Source of the DNA: Arenibaculum pallidiluteum
GTDB lineage: Bacteria; Pseudomonadota; Alphaproteobacteria; Azospirillales; Azospirillaceae
Assembly (NCBI RefSeq): GCF_017355985.1
Contig: NZ_JAFIQU010000021.1
Coordinates: forward strand, 1-64,000
Direction: 5' to 3'
Length of the DNA stretch: 64,000 nucleotides
Positions within the stretch are counted from its first letter, which is position 1. Each line of letters opens with the position of its first letter. The position numbers and the translations under genes are program-made. Shown one piece after another: positions 1-9,034 of this stretch. The notes beneath the pieces are model-generated. The model was given only the letters and a program-made list of their open reading frames with translations, did no database searches and was not told where the DNA came from.

Positions 1-13
1 CATGACCGCCTCC
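1..13 (-). promoter_or_regulatory. Start codon and ribosome binding site of a gene running off the left edge
   Basis: Read on the minus strand, GGAGGCGG is followed a few bases later by ATG at positions 3 to 1. This is a well-spaced Shine-Dalgarno sequence and start, downstream of the HNH nuclease gene and in the same direction. The gene itself lies outside the window, so its identity is unknown. Confidence 0.35.
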
Positions 14-89
14 GGCTCCGGCCATCTCCTGGGCAGGACAACAGGTCTTGCCTCGCCTAATTACGCAGGAACTGCCAAGGTAGTGCTAG

Positions 90-950
90 CTATGCTGGGG
101 CATCTTCAAGCGACTGCGGCAACATGACCTTATATCCTCCGGAACAGAAATCATGATTTTCAGCTAACTTCCTGAGTAGTGCAGACTGCCACGACCCACA
201 TGTATAGAGACTATCAGTTGTAATGGCATATTGTCTCAGGTAATCCGCCACATTAGTTGGGTTTGGCGCTTCCACCATTTGACTGATATTCGCGGATCGC
301 TCCGTTATGTACTCGATAATTTCTGACTCAATCCTCGCATTAACGTCAATTTTCTCAAACTGATACTTCATTCTTGCTTTGAGTAGTGTGTCAGCGATGG
401 GGGCATCTGGGTCAAAGCTGACTGTTGCGGTGACGTGAGTTTCCTGTACGTCCAAATCCACTTTGATGAAGGCAACGGGTGGAATACTATCAAAATAGGG
501 GTGAAGGAAGGTCTCCTCAGGATTCCCGCCTACTGTCGCCCCTTTCTTGCCATTGCATTCTTGGCAGCAAGCAACCAGGTTCTTCGGGTAAACAGAGAAT
601 TCCGCATACTCCTTCTTTGGAAGATGGTGGTCAAGGGTGCCGGGACGTGATCCGCCGCATCTCGGACACCGGTTAGCGGCAAGGGACTTCAATGTTGTCC
701 GCAGGCTCTCGAGGCGCCTATTTTCATATGTCTGGATGTAAGCATTTCGAAAATCGTCCCCCAGCTCCCCTACGAAATACTCTGACGGTGATAGCAGGTC
801 GCCCCGTCCGTGCTCCTCCTCATACCGAGCAAAAGCCTCACGTAGACGCGCCTCCTCCACCGTGGTGAGCTCCCGGCCAACTCCGAAAGCAGCACGGATC
901 ACCTCGATAGCGTCCGGCGCTTTTTCAGCAGGAAATCTGATAGACCGCAT
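90..950 (-). CDS. HNH endonuclease, PtuB-like partner of the upstream ATPase
   Basis: This 286-residue protein carries an HNH nuclease core with two zinc-binding CxxC pairs (C95/C98 and C129/C132), a DHH motif at 107 to 109 and the N-x(8)-N pattern ending in CN at 132-133. The long C-terminal half, from about residue 140, has no motif I recognise. I chose the ATG at 950 because it lies 16 bases after the stop of the ATPase gene; an in-frame ATG further up (1037) would force a 71-base overlap. The gene follows the ATPase in the same direction and both are much less GC-rich than the core genome. An ATPase plus an HNH nuclease is the layout of the Septu anti-phage system, where PtuB is the DNA-cutting subunit. 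The family match to PtuB itself is inferred from layout, not from close sequence recall. Confidence 0.75.
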   Translation of the reverse strand: MRSIRFPAEKAPDAIEVIRAAFGVGRELTTVEEARLREAFARYEEEHGRGDLLSPSEYFVGELGDDFRNAYIQTYENRRLESLRTTLKSLAANRCPRCGGSRPGTLDHHLPKKEYAEFSVYPKNLVACCQECNGKKGATVGGNPEETFLHPYFDSIPPVAFIKVDLDVQETHVTATVSFDPDAPIADTLLKARMKYQFEKIDVNARIESEIIEYITERSANISQMVEAPNPTNVADYLRQYAITTDSLYTCGSWQSALLRKLAENHDFCSGGYKVMLPQSLEDAPA

Positions 951-966
951 CTTTGCAACTCGCTCA

Positions 967-2622
967 TCAGCTCTTTTTGCGCAGTGCGGACATAACGTAC
1001 GCCAAGGCTTGAGATGACAGTGGCTCGCCAATAGCATTTTCGAGAGCGCTTACTTCTCGATGTTGTCTCAGCATTTTATCAAGAACATTGCGATAGTCAG
1101 TCGCGCCGGTGTGGAGGCCAAAGATCTCTCGTGTAAGGGCGCCGACGTTCTCGCCGAACGTCTGAGCTTCCGGTTGCCGAGTAATCCCGTGTCCTTCGAC
1201 GATGATCACTTGGCTCGAAAGCGTCTCTTGCGCCACAACCGGCGAGTGAGTTGCAACAATCGCGTATGCCTGCAGCCGGTCCAACAAGCGGCGAATGCCC
1301 GTCATCAGCGCTGCCAAAAGCGGCGGATGAAGGTGGGTTTCCGGCTCGTCTATGAGTGCCAAACCTCTACGGTGGAGAGACGCTGCCATGTTTGCCAGTA
1401 TAAGAAGAACAATTTTATGGCCGCTTGAGAGTGGATGGAATGCCGCGGCAGGATTGTCGCCAAGGAATCTTTTAACGCGCTCGACCTCCTCTTTCGTCGA
1501 GTCCGAGTATCCATTCAAATCGTCTTGATCTTCTTCAGCGAAGTTCGCATTAGTGAGGTTGCGGTCGTCCTCTGCTTCCTTCGGCGGCAGCCGATGCTCC
1601 ATTGATGCTTCTTTAAGGACCGGCTCCATCGCTGCTGCGAAAAGACCCATCCGGCCGTTCGTCTGAATCCGCTCAACACGATCTACAAACAGCCGCTCCA
1701 ATGCTCTCTGGTCTAATAGCCTCTGGGCGGCATTAGGAGAGCGGATCATTGCAGCGACGTCACGCATGCCACAGTAGACGTAACGTCCAGTTCCGGTTTC
1801 GAGCTGTTGCGCAACCTCCTCCAGATCATCACCCCGCAGTTTTGGGGGCAGAAATGTGTCAAAAGCGCTGTACGCTACGGCCAATATACCTGGAAACGCC
1901 GGGGAGCCCACGAAACGACCTTCATTCGCAAGTTCATCGCGCTCTCCAGGTGGCGCGTAGGCGAGCCTTGCTAGCGATGCGAGTAAATGGGTCTTGCCGA
2001 CGCCGTTGGCACCAACCAACACGACCATCCGCCGCGGCGGCTGTGCGCCAAATCGAGGCATCTCCTTACCATCCGGGCGACCAAATCGAAACCGGATGGG
2101 AGGTGCATCAAGACTGGGCGCGAAGGAAAATTCCCACCCTCTGGGCTCTGGAGGAAGCCCCCCACTTTCGATTACGGACATAGCGTCGTCGTAATAAGTA
2201 TTTACATCGCTTCGGTCCCTGTGCAGTGAAGTTCCGAAGCCGTCTTGGTCCTCAAAGCGAATCCGTCTGTTACTATCCGCTGCTAAGTCGTTGAAACGCC
2301 GTAATATTTCATGCGCTTCGACGATACCCAATTTGCTTAAGCCTGCGTAATAATCAAGGTCAGAGCCGAGAGATCCGCAATCATCCGGGAGCCTGCCGGA
2401 CCGAAGTTCGCCCCGTTGGAGTGGAAGCTCCGCTTTTGACTGCCCCATCTTCAAGATTTTAATTCCGCCGATTTCGATAAGACGCTTCTTCTTGGACATC
2501 TGGTAGACGTCATAAAGCGTCCGATAACCGAAATCATTCCACGTATTTTCAACCAGCAGCCACGCATCCAATTCGGGGACGGGCTCCGGACGACGGGTCG
2601 GACCTTGGACGAAGATGCGCAA
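967..2622 (-). CDS. AAA/ABC-type ATPase, PtuA-like defence ATPase
   Basis: The 551-residue product is an ABC/SMC-like ATPase of the OLD/PtuA kind. The Walker A motif GANGVGKT is at 204 to 211, the signature LSSGH at 398 to 402, Walker B with LALIDEPETHLH at about 421 to 432, and the switch histidine in ATHS at 457 to 460. Between Walker A and the signature lies a large, partly acidic insertion (residues 340 to 380), typical of PtuA-like and OLD-like proteins. No TOPRIM domain follows, so it is not an OLD nuclease; the nuclease is supplied by the next gene instead. The first 200 residues precede the ATPase core and are of unknown role. It is first in a two-gene operon. Low GC compared with the genome suggests transfer. 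Anti-phage defence is an inference from architecture. Confidence 0.78.
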   Translation of the reverse strand: MRIFVQGPTRRPEPVPELDAWLLVENTWNDFGYRTLYDVYQMSKKKRLIEIGGIKILKMGQSKAELPLQRGELRSGRLPDDCGSLGSDLDYYAGLSKLGIVEAHEILRRFNDLAADSNRRIRFEDQDGFGTSLHRDRSDVNTYYDDAMSVIESGGLPPEPRGWEFSFAPSLDAPPIRFRFGRPDGKEMPRFGAQPPRRMVVLVGANGVGKTHLLASLARLAYAPPGERDELANEGRFVGSPAFPGILAVAYSAFDTFLPPKLRGDDLEEVAQQLETGTGRYVYCGMRDVAAMIRSPNAAQRLLDQRALERLFVDRVERIQTNGRMGLFAAAMEPVLKEASMEHRLPPKEAEDDRNLTNANFAEEDQDDLNGYSDSTKEEVERVKRFLGDNPAAAFHPLSSGHKIVLLILANMAASLHRRGLALIDEPETHLHPPLLAALMTGIRRLLDRLQAYAIVATHSPVVAQETLSSQVIIVEGHGITRQPEAQTFGENVGALTREIFGLHTGATDYRNVLDKMLRQHREVSALENAIGEPLSSQALAYVMSALRKKS

Positions 2623-2714
2623 TGTCTAGTAATCCGTTCGAGAGTGGGCCGTCACACTCTGCCTGCTAGCCTCAACGTCATCAAGCTGAGATCTCTGCGG
2701 CGAAGCGCGGCTTG

Positions 2715-2985
2715 AGGCAAATCCCAGATCTCGTACCAGCGGCATCACGCGGCCCCGGTGCTCGCCCAAGCCCTTTCGGTCCGGGCGCCCGCTGATCTCA
2801 GCCGCGATCTCGTCCAGCTATGCAATGCGGACCAGCGCCTCCATCGCGACTGCCATGGCGCTGGCCGTGCGGATCGTATAGGTGCGTCAGCGTACAATGG
2901 CCCAGCACATGCCAGACGCACTGCGCCTATCTCAGCCAGCACCCAGTAGCGGGCATATCCGTCGACTTGGACCACTCGGGCTGAG
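2715..2985 (-). pseudogene. IS66-family transposase (TnpC) remnant
   Basis: The minus strand keeps stretches typical of the DDE part of the IS66 transposase: VVQVDGYARYWVLAE near 2940 to 2980, a CWAIVR piece (family: CWAHxRR) near 2910, and EALVRIA followed by LDEIAAEISGRP near 2770 to 2840. These pieces lie in different frames and are split by an in-frame TAG at about 2820, so the gene is dead. The 5' part and both IS ends are missing. The family assignment rests on the order and spacing of these motifs. Confidence 0.6.
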
Positions 2986-3040
2986 CCCGCACATGGACCG
3001 CCGGGCGCTTGGCCGCCGGTCTGGCGCGTGAAGTCTGCTC

Positions 3041-3195
3041 TCAAAGCCTATGCCGGAGGCGGAGGGTCGCCAGCTTGACTACGGCCAGGTAGTTGGCCGC
3101 GAGCTTCACATAGTGGTCGCGAAGCGGCGGAAGTACTCGATCCGGCCGAACAGGCACTTGATCTGGTTGCGTTTGTAGCCGCCGATGGAAAACTG
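3041..3195 (-). pseudogene. IS5-family transposase 3' remnant
   Basis: Two minus-strand segments in different frames together give the usual C-terminus of an IS5 transposase: YKRNQIKCLFGRIEYFRRFAT, then, after a one-base shift near 3110, YVKLAANYLAVVKLATLRL and a stop at 3041. Family members end with a very similar R-F-F-x-R-I-K/R-x-(F/Y)-R-R-x-A-T-R-Y-D-K stretch. Only about 50 codons survive and they are frameshifted. Confidence 0.65.
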
Positions 3196-3264
3196 ACCCA
3201 GTCGCCGACTGACACCTGACTCACCGATAGATTGGGCTCTTCGTACGGAGAGCAGGGGGGCCGG

Positions 3265-4135
<871 letters not shown>

Positions 4136-4217
4136 GGCGCGATTATTCCGCAGCCGAGGTCCCAGCGGCCCGCGAACCTTGGCGGACTGCGCAGCCAATC
4201 GCGAGCGTGTCAACGCC

Positions 4218-4268
4218 GGTTGAAATCTGACCCAGGTTGGGGGGTGTCGCCGGTTGTAAAATGACCCA
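4218..4268. repeat. Subterminal repeats of an IS21-family element
   Basis: Two direct copies of GGTTGnAAAnnTGACCCA-like sequence lie at 4218 to 4234 and 4252 to 4268, 34 bases apart. Such repeats that read TGACCC on one strand and GGGTCA on the other are usual at IS21-family ends. Read on the minus strand, they follow the istB remnant and are followed by CGTTGACA near 4209, which fits the right end of that minus-strand element. Confidence 0.5.
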
Positions 4269-4318
4269 CCCTCCTTTGCCCCAGGGCGGGGCGAGCCCCG
4301 CCCTGGGCGGCGACGCAT

Positions 4319-4666
<348 letters not shown>

Positions 4667-4762
4667 TCAAAACCGAACTCCATGGTGATGCAGTTCTCAG
4701 ACGTTGCGGATATTAGCCTCTTTAAAAAGGGGGCGGTGCCAAATTAAGTGCAGCGCACCCCG

Positions 4763-6172
4763 TCAGGAGCCGTGCTTTTCAAGCAGCCTTCGAAGCTCAT
4801 TCACCAGCCCGTTTTCTCCGTCATCGAGTCTTGCAATAAGTTCCTCTACCAAGGGAACCTGCGACTTGTCGTTCACCACTACCGGCTGCCCATCCAAAGC
4901 GCCAAGCTCGCGCAACGCACCGTTCAGGTAGTGCTGAAGTGAAGAGAGACCGCTGTGGCCGAGCTCGTCCGCAACGGGAATTAGAACCTCCTCAGGCCGC
5001 CAAGCTTTTCCTAGGCGGGCTCGGGTCAGAAGGTAGCGGCGGCGGACGCTGTCTTGCGCGAATCTGGCCCGAAGGCGGTGCCCGCTTCCTAAGACGCCGG
5101 CACGATTAAAGGCGTCCTTAATTTTGTCCGAGATCGCGCCGGCGGACAGGGGGCACCCGGAGCGCCTGGAAAGCCAAAGGCCGTCAGCAGGATTCTTACC
5201 AATTTTCCTAAAATCATTGAGAAGAGTGGCACGCTGGTCCCAGACGAAGTCGAGCGTCGCGGACAGCAGCCCAAAGCTCACCGGGGCGGAGCGAGTCTTG
5301 CTCTTTTCGGTGACGATGACGAACAGCAGCCTGCGACCGCTTTCCTCTATTCTGTCGAGATGGGTGGCGAGTGACCGGCGCGCATCCGCATTGCCGGAAA
5401 GTGAATTGAGGCCACCAGCCGGCGCACGCCATCCCACTTCGGCCAGCGCTGTCTCCAACGAACGGAGCGTCAAGCCCGCAACACCTTGCCGGCGGAGGCC
5501 CGCCTCGCTCATCCATCGGGCGCAAAGATAGTCTCTGGCGGCGACGTACGAGCACGCCTGATCGGCGAGTTCGTCGAGCACCCGGACGACTTCCTCGGGG
5601 CTCGGTGTCGGGCGGCTGCCGCGCACGCGAGCGGGAACCGTCGCGTAGCGAAAGCGCGTGCGGAACCTACGCACCACGCGGCCTCGCGAGGAGGTCGATA
5701 CCAATTCTATCGGCTCGATCGACGTCACGATGCCCCGGCGTGTGGGATCATCAGACAGGCCCACTGCGAACAGGCGCAGGCCTGTCCTGACGAACCTGTA
5801 GAACCGGGCCAGCACGTCCAGACAATCCTGGTTTCTTCTGACGGAAACCCGGCCTTCCCGTTCCATGGCCCATTTCCGGAGGTCCTCGTCGCTCGCCGAC
5901 TGCCAGTCCAGCCCGCAGGCCGCGAGCCAGGACCACCAGTCCTTGAGCACATAAGCTTCCTGCAGCAGCGTGCCTTGGCTCGCGTTCTGCCAAAGCCGCC
6001 GCTCGATCAGGTACGCTACGATCGGTTCGGACACACGCCCATCGGCGCCGGTGACGACCGGGAAACGAGACAAGTCCCTCTCGCCGAGACGGAATCCGTC
6101 CGGGCACCGCGTGATCCCGACCGGCACAATCTCGCCGGCAATGGAATGCGGGTGGGACGGCTGTCCGTTCAT
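4763..6172 (-). CDS. Tyrosine recombinase, last gene of the island recombination operon
   Basis: The 469-residue product has a SAM-like N-terminal core-binding region (about 45 to 135) and a catalytic domain (190 to 420). The canonical residues are visible: R227 in EAGLRRQGV, the HxxR pair H365/R368 in HRLRARF, H406 in ELGHSGLSSL and the nucleophile Y415 in LQHYL. It should therefore be able to cut and rejoin DNA. I chose ATG 6172: GAGGTGAGG stands just before it and the start lies two bases after the preceding gene's stop. A longer open frame upstream only covers the preceding gene. It is fourth in an operon with two larger recombinase-like proteins and a coiled-coil protein, so it most likely acts in integration and excision of this island. 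Confidence 0.88.
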   Translation of the reverse strand: MNGQPSHPHSIAGEIVPVGITRCPDGFRLGERDLSRFPVVTGADGRVSEPIVAYLIERRLWQNASQGTLLQEAYVLKDWWSWLAACGLDWQSASDEDLRKWAMEREGRVSVRRNQDCLDVLARFYRFVRTGLRLFAVGLSDDPTRRGIVTSIEPIELVSTSSRGRVVRRFRTRFRYATVPARVRGSRPTPSPEEVVRVLDELADQACSYVAARDYLCARWMSEAGLRRQGVAGLTLRSLETALAEVGWRAPAGGLNSLSGNADARRSLATHLDRIEESGRRLLFVIVTEKSKTRSAPVSFGLLSATLDFVWDQRATLLNDFRKIGKNPADGLWLSRRSGCPLSAGAISDKIKDAFNRAGVLGSGHRLRARFAQDSVRRRYLLTRARLGKAWRPEEVLIPVADELGHSGLSSLQHYLNGALRELGALDGQPVVVNDKSQVPLVEELIARLDDGENGLVNELRRLLEKHGS

Positions 6173-6174
6173 CC

Positions 6175-6669
6175 TCACCTCTTTCGGTCCTTCGTACTCT
6201 CGGCGCCCATGGCCGAACCCCAGAGGGGCGTCACGTTGGGTGCCTGACGGCCGGCTTCCTGCTGTCGTCGGAGATAGGATTGTTGCTGAAGCAGGTTCGT
6301 AAGCGTCATGAACCGCTCGATCATCTCCACGACCTGAGCGGATAGCTGACGGTTCCTCGCCTTTAACGCGGCATTCTCCGCGCGCAGCTTGGCCATACCC
6401 CTGGTTCGGCCCTGCGCGACAGCAATAGCGGACACGGCGGCGTCGAACCGGGCACGCAGATCGGCGTTTCGACCCTTGGGTGAGGCGACGTTGGGACTGA
6501 CCCACCGGTAAACGCAGAGTTCGTCGTCATGCCAACGGGCCAGCGACGTCGGGCCTGCAGGCCAGACCTGACCCGGTGGAACACCGTCCGCAGCCCATTG
6601 CTCCAGGAGCTCGATCTTTCGCTGGAACGACGCCCTGGTCATCGCAGCCCGCTCAGAGGGACTCGGCAT
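6175..6669 (-). CDS. Small coiled-coil protein of the recombinase operon (TnpC/GmtX-like by position)
   Basis: This 164-residue protein has a basic, possibly DNA-binding N-terminal half with a W-x(3)-G-V-P stretch and LARWHDDEL, and a heptad-like helix from about residue 95 to 140 (LRAENAALKARNRQLSAQ) that predicts a coiled coil. It overlaps the end of the 793-residue recombinase gene by 17 bases and ends two bases before the next start, so it is translationally coupled on both sides. Small helical proteins stand next to large tyrosine recombinases in Tn554 (TnpC) and in the gamma-mobile-trio elements (GmtX), where they are part of the transposition machinery. I cannot confirm homology to either; the likeness is in position, size and architecture. 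A TTG one codon upstream is another possible start. Confidence 0.75.
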   Translation of the reverse strand: MPSPSERAAMTRASFQRKIELLEQWAADGVPPGQVWPAGPTSLARWHDDELCVYRWVSPNVASPKGRNADLRARFDAAVSAIAVAQGRTRGMAKLRAENAALKARNRQLSAQVVEMIERFMTLTNLLQQQSYLRRQQEAGRQAPNVTPLWGSAMGAESTKDRKR

Positions 6670-9034
6670 CAAGCGTCCAATCCAAGGTTAGCGGGTCCAC
6701 GATCGGCCTCACATCGAGGAAGCAACGTTGGATATGGCATCTTCCTGCCTTTGCACGGGCCGCTGCCACCGTAGCGAGCAAGCCCGAGGCCGATGCAGCC
6801 GTCGCCTCGTCTGCCGTAACCTGGTCGTCCCAGTAGGCGCGGTTCTCTGTGAACTGCACATTGTGTGGGCAAGAGGAGCAGGTCATGTCGGCGGCATATG
6901 CATGGTCTGGGCCGCTTGCGCCCGTCACGTCGCCACCCGCCGCTTGCCTCGCGTTGAGGCAGGCGGCCACTGCGAGGTCTCCGTGATCCCCAGAGCACTT
7001 GCAATACGAGTGCCCCATTCCGTTCGGCTCAAGGCGGCGCGGTTTCACGAACTCGATCAGGAGTTCGTCAAATGTCTGCTCAAGGTCGGTTCCCCGTGCC
7101 GACCGGACCTCCACCATACGTTTGGCCTGACGCACGAGTTCTTGTAGCTCTGTCTTTAGTCGTTCGCCGCCGAACCCTCCAAGCGTCTCGCGCCCGCAGG
7201 CTACTGCTTTGTACCGATCCGCCCGGAATTCGGCCCCAACCTCCTGGAAGTCACTGAATGCTCTTTGCTTCTCTGCCAGTGTACGTCGGTCAGTTGACGA
7301 TACGGCTGCGATCCGTCGCTCCTCGGCCATCCGGATAAGGCCTCCGCCGGCGGCCTCAGTGATATAGCGGCGCGTCATGTCCGGATCGTGGTGGCGCATA
7401 AAATCCGATAGGGCAGTGAGCGAGGGGTTTCTAAACCGGTAATAATAGGTGATTGCGAAGAACCTGCGGAACTGATGGGGACTAAAGACCCATTCGGTAC
7501 CGTTTGCGAGCAGCGGTACGTGGATGAAACGCGCAAAGTCCATCAGCTTCCGAGGCAGGTCGAACTTCACATGGCGGTCATCCCGCAGAATCTCCGTCAG
7601 ATTGAAAATCCAGGGGACCGCCTCTCGTTCGCGCGCCACAGAACTGAGGCGCTCGAGTATCCCTACGGCCTTTGCGACGACTTCCGGCACGGGGATCAGG
7701 TCGGAGTCCCGCTTGGTCTTTGCGATCCATGTCCCAAGCCAAGCCTCGCCATCTTCTCCACGGGTCAGGCACCCAGCCCTCAGGGATGCGATCTCCTCGC
7801 TACGTCTGGCGGAAAAAGTGGCTATAACGATTGCAGCGGCCGCCGGCAGGAGTTCCAGGATTGCGGCACGGAGCCCGACACCCTTCTGACGGTTCGTCAT
7901 CCGCATTGGACCAATCGCGGTCGAGTTGAGTGGCCATGGCGCGCCCACCGCAGCCGGGCCTAGGTGCCTGGGGAAAAATCCGGAAAACGAAGCGTCCAAG
8001 CTCGCAGATAAACGAGTTTCGTAGCTATAACGCGAAAATGATCTAAAATTATTCTTGAATGATGTCAGAACCTTCTCAAGGTCTTCTGAGTAAAGCAGTA
8101 CCCAGCGCAGCGCTCTGTCGATAAGGAAGCAGGCTTGCTCAGCAGGTATTGTCTTTGTTCGCCCTGAAAGTGGTGAACCTAGCGCAACCGCAACCCGGAA
8201 GGGAGATCCGCCCCCCTCGAAGGCATCAAATTCCATCGGATCATGCGGCATGCGATGGCGGACCGAGTATAGGCGCTCCCAAACGGCGATTAGGGGGGCC
8301 ATCCGCATGCAGGATAGCCGACCATCACCTTCAGCTTGGTCGCTCTCGTCAAGCGCCCTGGAGGGCTCAAAAAATCCGAGGCCTCGCGAGCGCGCGGCGG
8401 TGAGCAATGCCAATCGAGCCTCATCCGAAACCTGCCGACTGTTCACGAACCCGATCCGGCGGTAGACCTCATCCAAATAGAGGAAGCGCTTCCTTCCCTT
8501 GAGCCGCACGGGGAGTTCCTCATAGCCCGCGTCTATTTCTGCCAGATAGGCGCGCATGCGACCTTCAGAGTCGACTAATCCTTCCAGTCCTCTGCGCTGC
8601 AGGCTCTGGCAGAAATCCTCGTACCATTCGCGGCCTAGATCGGCCATGCATGCAACGCCTCGACTCACCCGCCATCGAACGAGGGTGAACAGTGCGTTTA
8701 CATCGATAAGGGTCACGAGCGCCTCACTGCGCCATCCGTCTGAAGCTGAGAGACCCCAGTACGCATAGAGCTTGGCGGTGAGAAGATCTCGCCCGAAACT
8801 TGGATCGGTTAGCAGCACCGGGCCCGGCGCTAATGGTACATCGAATCGGATGGTGACTGTAGCGCTTCGCTTCAACCGGTGATCGTCTGTCCGAATGGTC
8901 CAGGCATTATCGAGCACAGATCCATTCACCAGCCAGACCGGGTGCGGCAGTCTAGCCAGCACGTCATCGGGCTGCCCAGGCGGCTGCCAATTCGGATGTG
9001 CATCGCGGGCGCTCGGCATTTCTCGGGTCCTCAC
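6653..9034 (-). CDS. Large tyrosine recombinase with C-terminal cysteine-rich region
   Basis: The 793-residue protein has a long N-terminal region (1 to about 380) without known motifs, a complete tyrosine-recombinase catalytic domain, and a tail. Catalytic residues are R410 or R411 in SARRSEEIASL, H520 and R523 in SPHQFRRFF, the HH pair at 548-549 in MRHHDPDMTRRY, and Y557. The tail from about 675 to 770 holds scattered Cys and His (CKC, CSSC, C766, C771) that could bind a metal. Translation starts at GTG 9034, which overlaps the stop of the preceding gene as GTGA, a sign of coupling. TnpB of Tn554 has a similar size and layout, with a late catalytic domain. It probably is one of the active recombinases of the island. 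Confidence 0.85.
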   Translation of the reverse strand: MRTREMPSARDAHPNWQPPGQPDDVLARLPHPVWLVNGSVLDNAWTIRTDDHRLKRSATVTIRFDVPLAPGPVLLTDPSFGRDLLTAKLYAYWGLSASDGWRSEALVTLIDVNALFTLVRWRVSRGVACMADLGREWYEDFCQSLQRRGLEGLVDSEGRMRAYLAEIDAGYEELPVRLKGRKRFLYLDEVYRRIGFVNSRQVSDEARLALLTAARSRGLGFFEPSRALDESDQAEGDGRLSCMRMAPLIAVWERLYSVRHRMPHDPMEFDAFEGGGSPFRVAVALGSPLSGRTKTIPAEQACFLIDRALRWVLLYSEDLEKVLTSFKNNFRSFSRYSYETRLSASLDASFSGFFPRHLGPAAVGAPWPLNSTAIGPMRMTNRQKGVGLRAAILELLPAAAAIVIATFSARRSEEIASLRAGCLTRGEDGEAWLGTWIAKTKRDSDLIPVPEVVAKAVGILERLSSVAREREAVPWIFNLTEILRDDRHVKFDLPRKLMDFARFIHVPLLANGTEWVFSPHQFRRFFAITYYYRFRNPSLTALSDFMRHHDPDMTRRYITEAAGGGLIRMAEERRIAAVSSTDRRTLAEKQRAFSDFQEVGAEFRADRYKAVACGRETLGGFGGERLKTELQELVRQAKRMVEVRSARGTDLEQTFDELLIEFVKPRRLEPNGMGHSYCKCSGDHGDLAVAACLNARQAAGGDVTGASGPDHAYAADMTCSSCPHNVQFTENRAYWDDQVTADEATAASASGLLATVAAARAKAGRCHIQRCFLDVRPIVDPLTLDWTLDAESL

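Noticed and set aside
6173-6505. N-terminal extension of the 469-residue recombinase
   Set aside because: The longer open frame lies entirely within the small coiled-coil gene in another frame; GAGGTGAGG directly before ATG 6172 supports the short form.
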